From the NCBI GenBank assembly GCA_025057335.1, contig JANWXG010000051.1, positions 1 through 13,335 of the forward strand: a stretch of DNA of 13,335 nucleotides, read 5' to 3'. The DNA comes from a bacterium (GTDB lineage Bacteria > Armatimonadota > HRBIN16). The notes beneath the pieces were generated by a model, which saw nothing but the letters and a program-made list of their open reading frames with translations, had not been told where the DNA came from and did not search any database. The position numbers and the translations under genes were made by a program. Below are positions 1-13,335 of the stretch, piece by piece (the first letter of the stretch is position 1; each line of letters starts with the position of its first letter).

Positions 1-925
<925 letters not shown>

Positions 926-990
926 TTTCGCTAAACCTCCATACCATTGCTCTGCGTGTTTTGGAAGAGAGGGGGCATTGCCCCCTCAGC
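926..990 (-). promoter_or_regulatory. fusA-tuf spacer with 8-bp stem-loop after the fusA stop
   Basis: The 65-bp spacer contains a perfect inverted repeat: arms GAGGGGGC/GCCCCCTC at 969-976 and 980-987 with a 3-nt loop. In the transcript it begins 3 nt after the fusA stop codon. The following bases on the minus strand are TTCCAAAA, not a U tract, so it is not a classic intrinsic terminator. It could be a partial terminator, an mRNA-processing or 3'-end-protecting hairpin that sets the fusA:tuf ratio; that role is inference. The tuf SD, GGAGGT, is at 935-940. No -35/-10 pair is apparent. Confidence 0.6.
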
Positions 991-3087
991 TTACAGGTTG
1001 ACCAGCTGCTTGCCCTGCGCTCGCGTAATCAGCTCCTGCGCGATATTGGCGGGCACTTCCTCATAGTGCGAGGGCTGCATGACGTAGGTGGCTCTTCCCT
1101 GCGTCAACGAGCGCAGGGCGGTAGCGTAGCCGAACATCTCTGCTAGCGGCACATGCGCGCGGATGATTTGCGTACCGCTGGGACCAGGCTCGATACCCTC
1201 GATGCGCCCACGACGCGAGTTCAGGTCGCCAATCACGTCGCCCAGGAACTGCTCTGGAGTCACCACTTCCACTGACATGATGGGCTCCTTGATGGTCGGG
1301 TTTGCCTTCTGCATGGCGGCTTTGAACGCCATAGAGCCGGCAATCTTGAACGCCATCTCGGAGGAGTCCACCTCGTGATACGAGCCGTCCACGACAGCCA
1401 CGCGTACGTCCACGACGGGATAGCCCGCGATGACGCCCGTGTCCATCGCCTCGCGGACGCCCGCCTCTACCGCGGGGATGAACTCCTTGGGGATGACTCC
1501 GCCGACGATCTTGTTCACGAACTCGAAGCCCTGCCCAGCGGCGAGAGGCTCTATCTCCAGGATACAGTGCCCGTACTGACCGCGCCCACCAGTCTGACGT
1601 ACGTAGCGTCCCTCGCCTCGCGCCGCCTGACGGATAGCTTCTCGATACGCTACCTGCGGGCGACCGATGTTCGCCTCCACCTTGAACTCGCGCATGAGGC
1701 GGTCGACGATAATCTCGAGGTGCAGTTCGCCCATGCCCGAGATGATGGTTTGCCCCGTCTCCGGGTCGGTGCTGATACGGAAGGTGGGGTCCTCCACCGC
1801 CAGCCTGCTGAGCGCGATGCCCAGCTTGTCCTGGTCTGCTTTAGTTTTGGGCTCGATAGCCACCGAGATGACGGGGTCGGGGAACTGCATCGCCTCGAGG
1901 ACGATGGGAGCATTTTCGTCGCAGAGGGTGTCGCCGGTGGTGGTCTCATTCAAGCCGACTGCCGCCGCGATCTCTCCGGCGTATACTACCTCTACATCCT
2001 CCCGATGGTTAGCGTGCATGCGCACGATACGCCCGATGCGTTCTTTCTTCCCTTTGGAGGCATTGTAGACGGTGGAGCCTTTGGTGAGGGTGCCGGAGTA
2101 GACGCGGAAGTAGGTGAGCTTGCCCACGAACGGGTCGGACATAATCTTAAAGGCGAGCGCCGTAAAGGGCTCGTTGTCCGAGGGGTAACGGGCTTCGGGT
2201 GCCCCCGTACGGGGATTGGTGCCCTTCACCGCGCCGATGTCTATGGGCGAGGGCAGGTAGTCCACGATGGCGTCCAGCAGGGGCTGCACGCCCTTGTTCT
2301 TGAAAGAGGAACCACACGTCACAGGCACAACCCGGTTCTGCAGTGTGCCCTGACGCAAAGCGCGTTTGATCTCTTCAGGCGTGATGGGTTCCCCTTCCAA
2401 GTACTTCTCCATGATGGTGTCGTCGATATCGGCGACCGCTTCTAGCAACACCTCGCGCCAGTGCGACGCGAGCTCGTGCAACTCAGTCGGGATGTCCACA
2501 TATTCGTATTCCTTGCCGAGATCGTCCTTGTAGACGATGGCGCGCATCTGCACGAGGTCGATAATGCCCCGAAAGTCGCTCTCTGCCCCGATGGGCAGCT
2601 GGATGGGCACCGCGTTGGCGTCGAGTCGCTCCTTCATGCGCTGCACCACGCGGTAGAAGTCCGCTCCCAATCGGTCCATCTTGTTGACGTATGCAATGCG
2701 GGGCACGTGGTAGCGATTCGCCTGACGCCATACTGTTTCCGACTGGGGCTGCACGCCGCCCACCGCGCAGAAGATGGCGACCACCCCATCGAGCACGCGC
2801 AGCGACCGCTCCACCTCGACGGTGAAGTCCACGTGACCGGGGGTATCGATGATGTTGATGCGATGCCCCTTCCAGAAGCAGGTGGTTGCCGCCGAGGTGA
2901 TGGTGATACCTCGCTCCTGCTCCTGTTCCATCCAGTCCATCGTCGCGGCGCCGTCGTCCACCTCACCGATTCGGTGGATACGTCCTGTGTAGTACAGGAT
3001 GCGCTCGGTGGTGGTGGTCTTGCCTGCGTCGATGTGCGCAGCGATACCGATATTGCGTGTCTGTTCCAGTGTGTACTCGCGTGCCAT
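991..3087 (-). CDS. fusA: Translation elongation factor G
   Basis: EF-G is the GTPase that drives ribosomal translocation and, with ribosome recycling factor, splits post-termination ribosomes. The 698-residue product has the full family length. GTPase motifs are AHIDAGKT (residues 17-24), the RGITIT switch I (59-64), DTPGH (81-85) and NKMD (135-138). Domain IV is recognisable by GGRGQYGH, GGVIPKEFIPAVEAG and the VDSSEMAFKIA segment; GDLNSRRGRI marks domain V. I chose ATG 3087 because family members begin MAREY.LE.TRNIGI. The frame continues upstream to a GTG at 3138 with no convincing SD. The best SD (AGGAGG) sits 16 nt from ATG 3087, a long spacing and the one oddity. It lies 72 bp after rpsG and 65 bp before tuf in the str cluster. 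Confidence 0.97.
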   Translation of the reverse strand: MAREYTLEQTRNIGIAAHIDAGKTTTTERILYYTGRIHRIGEVDDGAATMDWMEQEQERGITITSAATTCFWKGHRINIIDTPGHVDFTVEVERSLRVLDGVVAIFCAVGGVQPQSETVWRQANRYHVPRIAYVNKMDRLGADFYRVVQRMKERLDANAVPIQLPIGAESDFRGIIDLVQMRAIVYKDDLGKEYEYVDIPTELHELASHWREVLLEAVADIDDTIMEKYLEGEPITPEEIKRALRQGTLQNRVVPVTCGSSFKNKGVQPLLDAIVDYLPSPIDIGAVKGTNPRTGAPEARYPSDNEPFTALAFKIMSDPFVGKLTYFRVYSGTLTKGSTVYNASKGKKERIGRIVRMHANHREDVEVVYAGEIAAAVGLNETTTGDTLCDENAPIVLEAMQFPDPVISVAIEPKTKADQDKLGIALSRLAVEDPTFRISTDPETGQTIISGMGELHLEIIVDRLMREFKVEANIGRPQVAYREAIRQAARGEGRYVRQTGGRGQYGHCILEIEPLAAGQGFEFVNKIVGGVIPKEFIPAVEAGVREAMDTGVIAGYPVVDVRVAVVDGSYHEVDSSEMAFKIAGSMAFKAAMQKANPTIKEPIMSVEVVTPEQFLGDVIGDLNSRRGRIEGIEPGPSGTQIIRAHVPLAEMFGYATALRSLTQGRATYVMQPSHYEEVPANIAQELITRAQGKQLVNL

Positions 3088-3159
3088 AGTCGTTTCTACT
3101 GTCCCTCCTGGTACTGCACCTGCAGCCCGCGTGCTCACCCCCAGCGTTCGGCGTTGGTG

Positions 3160-3630
3160 TTACCAGCGGTAGTGGGCGAACGCCTTGTTGGCTTCCGCCA
3201 TACGATGCGTGTCTTCGCGCTTCTTCACGGCAGCGCCTTGGTTGTTCGCCGCATCGATTAGCTCCGCGGCGAGTTTCTCGATCATGGTACGCCCGCCACG
3301 TTTGCGCGCCGAGAGCACCAGCCAGCGGATACCCAGCGAGACCCGTCGCTCGGGACGCACCTCCATCGGCACCTGGTAGGTTGCGCCTCCCACTCGCCGC
3401 GGGCGCACCTCCAACACGGGCATCACGTTTTTCAGCGCCTGATGGAACACTTCCAACGGGTTGCGCTTCGTGCGCTCCCCGACAATCTCCATCGCCTTGT
3501 AGAAAATCTTTTCAGCGACGCTCTTCTTACCACACATCATCAGACGGTTGATGAACCGCTGCACCAACACATCATTATACACCGGGTCTGGCGGTATCAC
3601 ACGGCGCGGAGCCGGTCCCTTTCTGGGCAT
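3160..3630 (-). CDS. rpsG: 30S ribosomal protein S7
   Basis: S7 nucleates assembly of the 30S head by binding the 3' domain of 16S rRNA and contacts tRNA near the E site. The 156-residue product matches the usual bacterial length, begins MPRKGPAPRR and contains the family stretches VYNDVLVQRFINRLM, NVMPVLEVRPRRVGGATYQVP and GIRWLV..ARKRGG, ending KAFAHYRW. A purine-rich SD (GAGGGGGG) lies about 8 nt before the ATG. It starts only 20 nt after the rpsL stop, so it is almost certainly cotranscribed. In E. coli, S7 represses its own mRNA through a roughly 100-nt structured rpsL-rpsG spacer; that cannot fit here, so any feedback must act elsewhere. Confidence 0.98.
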   Translation of the reverse strand: MPRKGPAPRRVIPPDPVYNDVLVQRFINRLMMCGKKSVAEKIFYKAMEIVGERTKRNPLEVFHQALKNVMPVLEVRPRRVGGATYQVPMEVRPERRVSLGIRWLVLSARKRGGRTMIEKLAAELIDAANNQGAAVKKREDTHRMAEANKAFAHYRW

Positions 3631-3650
3631 CTCTCGTTCCCCCCTCTACC

Positions 3651-4022
3651 TCACTTCGGTCGCTTGGTACCGTACTTAGAACGTCCCTTCTTGCGGTTCT
3701 GTGTGCCCGCAGCGTCTAAGGTGCCTCGGATGACGTGGTAGCGCACGCCCGGCAGGTCTTTCACGCGCCCGCCGCGCACCAGCACCACCGAGTGCTCCTG
3801 CAGGTTGTGCCCGATGCCCGGGATGTAAGCGGTAACTTCAACGCCGTTGCTCAGGCGCACACGCGCTACCTTGCGCAGCGCCGAGTTGGGCTTCTTCGGC
3901 GTCATCGTACGCACTACCAGGCACACTCCGCGCTTTTGCGGGCATCCCCGCAGCGCAGGGCTCTTGCTCTTCTTGCGGATGGGATGCCGTCCCTTGCGCA
4001 CCAACTGGTTAAATGTCGGCAT
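3651..4022 (-). CDS. rpsL: 30S ribosomal protein S12
   Basis: S12 lies at the decoding centre of the 30S subunit and affects tRNA-selection accuracy. The product is 123 residues, standard for the family, with KSKSPALRGCPQKRGVC near the N-terminus, TPKKPNSALRKVARVRL, and RGGRVKDLPGVRYH. The sites where streptomycin-resistance substitutions usually fall are unchanged: Lys43 in TPKKPNS and Lys88 in RVKDLPG. Asp89, the residue methylthiolated by RimO in some bacteria, is present. The SD (GGAGG, 4035-4039) is 12 nt from ATG 4022, with a second purine run, AAAAGGGAAAA, between. It is the first gene after a strong promoter (4259-4287) and a long structured leader, and it also lies downstream of rpoC on the same strand. 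Confidence 0.98.
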   Translation of the reverse strand: MPTFNQLVRKGRHPIRKKSKSPALRGCPQKRGVCLVVRTMTPKKPNSALRKVARVRLSNGVEVTAYIPGIGHNLQEHSVVLVRGGRVKDLPGVRYHVIRGTLDAAGTQNRKKGRSKYGTKRPK

Positions 4023-4252
4023 GTTTTCCCTTTTCCTCCGTTATTGCCTCTTCGCGAAACACAGCCCCTCCGCCACACACGAAGGCGAAGGGGCTGTTCC
4101 TCCTGTCTCACATGCTATGTCGCATCCCGTACGCTACGGGAAAAGTGACTGAGCGTTTCTGGCGCCCTCTCGCCTCCTTTGCTCCGTGTCTGGTCTATTC
4201 CGTCATCTTCCGCCTGCGGCGGAAGCCATTTCTCGGGGGTGGCTTACCCAAC
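4023..4252 (-). promoter_or_regulatory. Structured 5' leader of the rpsL-rpsG-fusA-tuf transcript, about 230 nt
   Basis: The predicted start of transcription from the promoter at 4259-4287 is near 4252, giving about 230 untranslated nt before rpsL. In transcript order it contains: an 8-bp perfect stem with 3-nt loop (CTTCCGCC/GGCGGAAG, 4207-4225); a 6-bp stem with 3-nt loop (CCCGTA/TACGGG, 4126-4140); a weak 4-bp stem (ACAT/ATGT, 4110-4120); and a 14-bp stem (4061-4097). An AGGAGG at 4099-4104 is not next to any plausible start codon. There is no gene in this gap. A role in feedback by S12, S7 or another ligand is inference from length and structure; I do not recognise a known leader family. 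Confidence 0.55.
4061..4097 (-). promoter_or_regulatory. 14-bp stem-loop upstream of rpsL
   Basis: The arms at 4061-4074 and 4084-4097 pair over 14 bp with a single G-U pair in the transcript and a 9-nt loop. In minus-strand sense the 5' arm is ACAGCCCCTTCGCC and the 3' arm GGCGGAGGGGCTGT. The tail after the stem is GTTTCGCG, with only three U residues, so it is weak as an intrinsic terminator. It ends 21 nt before the rpsL SD. It could be an attenuator, a protein-binding site or a processing site between rpoBC and str messages. Confidence 0.6.
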
Positions 4253-4258
4253 CGAAGT

Positions 4259-4287
4259 ATTATACTGGAAAGTGCGCTGAATGTCAA
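4259..4287 (-). promoter_or_regulatory. Consensus sigma-70 promoter for the str genes
   Basis: On the minus strand TTGACA (4287-4282) and TATAAT (4264-4259) are separated by exactly 17 nt. Both hexamers match the sigma-70 consensus perfectly. The likely transcription start is near 4252. The element begins 23 nt after the last base of the rpoC stop codon and points at rpsL. This indicates that the ribosomal-protein and elongation-factor genes have their own strong start in addition to any readthrough from rpoBC. Confidence 0.9.
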
Positions 4288-4310
4288 CCTTTTTGCGCCC
4301 TTTCCTGCAA

Positions 4311-13024
<8,714 letters not shown>

Positions 13025-13033
13025 TTCGGGTAC

Positions 13034-13039
13034 CCTCCT
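13034..13039 (-). promoter_or_regulatory. rpoB Shine-Dalgarno site
   Basis: AGGAGG on the minus strand, followed by a 9-nt spacer and TTG at 13024. The nearest ATG (13015) would have an 18-nt spacer. This site decides the start in favour of TTG, giving an N-terminus MKTMQHSPSR. Confidence 0.65.
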
Positions 13040-13059
13040 GCGCTCACACACGAATTAAT

Positions 13060-13088
13060 AGTATGGCACAATCTGAACCGTTTGTCAA
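13060..13088 (-). promoter_or_regulatory. rpoB promoter with extended -10
   Basis: On the minus strand TTGACA (13088-13083) is followed after 17 nt by CATACT (13065-13060), a 4/6 match to TATAAT. It is immediately preceded by TGC, fitting the TGn extended -10 element. Transcription would start near 13053, leaving a leader of about 30 nt before TTG 13024. An alternative -10, TACTAT, gives a less favourable 19-nt spacer. This placement argues against GTG 13051 as the start codon and indicates that rpoBC is transcribed from here. Confidence 0.75.
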
Positions 13089-13187
13089 CCCTTCGAGGAG
13101 AGTGTTTGAAAAATCACCATCGGAGGGGGATGTTACTGCACCGCGACAAGGCTATGCTACCTGTAAAATAAAACTTCTAGAGGATAT
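13089..13187. other. AT-richer spacer with no visible gene
   Basis: Between the rpoB promoter and the repeats I see no gene, terminator or second promoter that I can support. There is no rplL, although rplL normally precedes rpoB. Confidence 0.5.
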
Positions 13188-13246
13188 GGACGCAACGGAG
13201 CGCGTCCCTCCAAGCCATCTCTGGAGGGTCATGCTCCGTCATGACC
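13188..13246. repeat. Compound hairpin repeat, copy 1
   Basis: This is a 59-bp unit made of three inverted repeats in a row. The first hairpin is GGACGC..GCGTCC around ACGGAG. The central one is CCCTCCA..TGGAGGG, whose stem overlaps its neighbours. The third is GGTCATG..CATGACC around CTCCGT. The loops ACGGAG and CTCCGT are exact reverse complements. It matches copy 2 at 54 of 59 positions. It looks like a REP/BIME-type or MITE-like intergenic element. Confidence 0.85.
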
Positions 13247-13255
13247 CTGTATTGT

Positions 13256-13314
13256 GGACGCGACAGAGCGCGTCCCTCCAAGCCCTCTCTGGAGGGTCAC
13301 GCTCCGTCGTGACC
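13256..13314. repeat. Compound hairpin repeat, copy 2
   Basis: This copy lies 68 bp after copy 1, with a 9-bp spacer. Its first hairpin is a perfect 7-bp stem (GGACGCG/CGCGTCC) with loop ACAGAG. The third is GGTCACG/CGTGACC with loop CTCCGT. Relative to copy 1, the third stem differs by a T-A to C-G exchange on both sides, which preserves pairing. Confidence 0.85.
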
Positions 13315-13322
13315 ATGACGGC

Positions 13323-13335
13323 GGACGCGACGGAG
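13323..13335. repeat. Compound hairpin repeat, copy 3 (cut by window edge)
   Basis: The last 13 bases, GGACGCGACGGAG, repeat the beginning of the unit 67 bp after copy 2. The array therefore continues beyond the window. Confidence 0.75.

Noticed and set aside
1375..2445. A 356-codon open frame on the plus strand opposite fusA.
   Set aside because: It is antisense to a certain EF-G gene, has no recognisable domain, and long shadow frames are expected in GC-rich coding DNA.
3812..3818. IPGIGHN in S12 where many proteobacteria have IPGEGHN.
   Set aside because: The Ile form is familiar from cyanobacterial and plastid S12.
4061..4097. The 14-bp stem as an intrinsic terminator between rpoC and rpsL.
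   Set aside because: It lies downstream of the str promoter and is followed by only three U residues, so full termination is unlikely.
4203..4229. An 8-residue leader peptide (MASAAGGR) in the rpsL leader.
   Set aside because: No SD precedes it, and its sequence is just the 4207-4225 hairpin read as codons. Attenuation by such a peptide is not supported.
13186..13335. A plus-strand frame starting at ATG 13186 and open to the window edge.
   Set aside because: It consists wholly of the hairpin repeats, has no SD, and is low-complexity translation of a repeat.

Overview
The window is one continuous stretch of core transcription and translation genes, all on the minus strand. In order of transcription they are rpoB, rpoC, rpsL, rpsG, fusA and tuf, i.e. 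RNA polymerase beta and beta', ribosomal proteins S12 and S7, EF-G and EF-Tu. The layout is the fused rpoBC-str cluster of many bacteria. tuf runs off the left edge; everything else is complete. The sequence is GC-rich, with Shine-Dalgarno (SD) sites of the AGGAGG type and consensus sigma-70 promoters, so this is a bacterium. The polymerase carries an unusual set of insertions. The intergenic repeat at the right edge resembles ones I associate with uncultured thermophilic Armatimonadota. That assignment is inference and not proven here.

Right edge (13089-13335): no gene is visible. Two full 59-bp copies and one cut-off copy of a compound hairpin repeat lie at a 67-68 bp period. An extended -10 promoter (13060-13088) then drives rpoB. 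No rplL or rplJ precedes rpoB within the 284 bp or more visible upstream, unlike the usual rplJL-rpoBC order. rpoB and rpoC overlap by ATGA and are probably translationally coupled.

Middle (4023-4310): a 288-bp gap separates rpoC from rpsL. Within it, 22 bp after the rpoC stop codon, is a perfect TTGACA-N17-TATAAT promoter followed by a leader of about 230 nt. The leader holds four stem-loops, the largest a 14-bp stem just upstream of the rpsL ribosome binding site. The str genes can therefore be transcribed separately from rpoBC and may be controlled through this leader.

Left (1-4022): rpsL, rpsG, fusA and tuf have gaps of 20, 72 and 65 bp. A perfect 8-bp hairpin sits just after the fusA stop.

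The gene content is ordinary, and I see no mobile element, CRISPR array, RNA gene or defence system. The unusual material is inside the polymerase: a four-cysteine zinc-ribbon-like insertion in RpoB, altered residues in two otherwise highly conserved polymerase motifs, a coiled-coil insertion and a long acidic tail in RpoC. The repeat and the str leader are the other points of interest.
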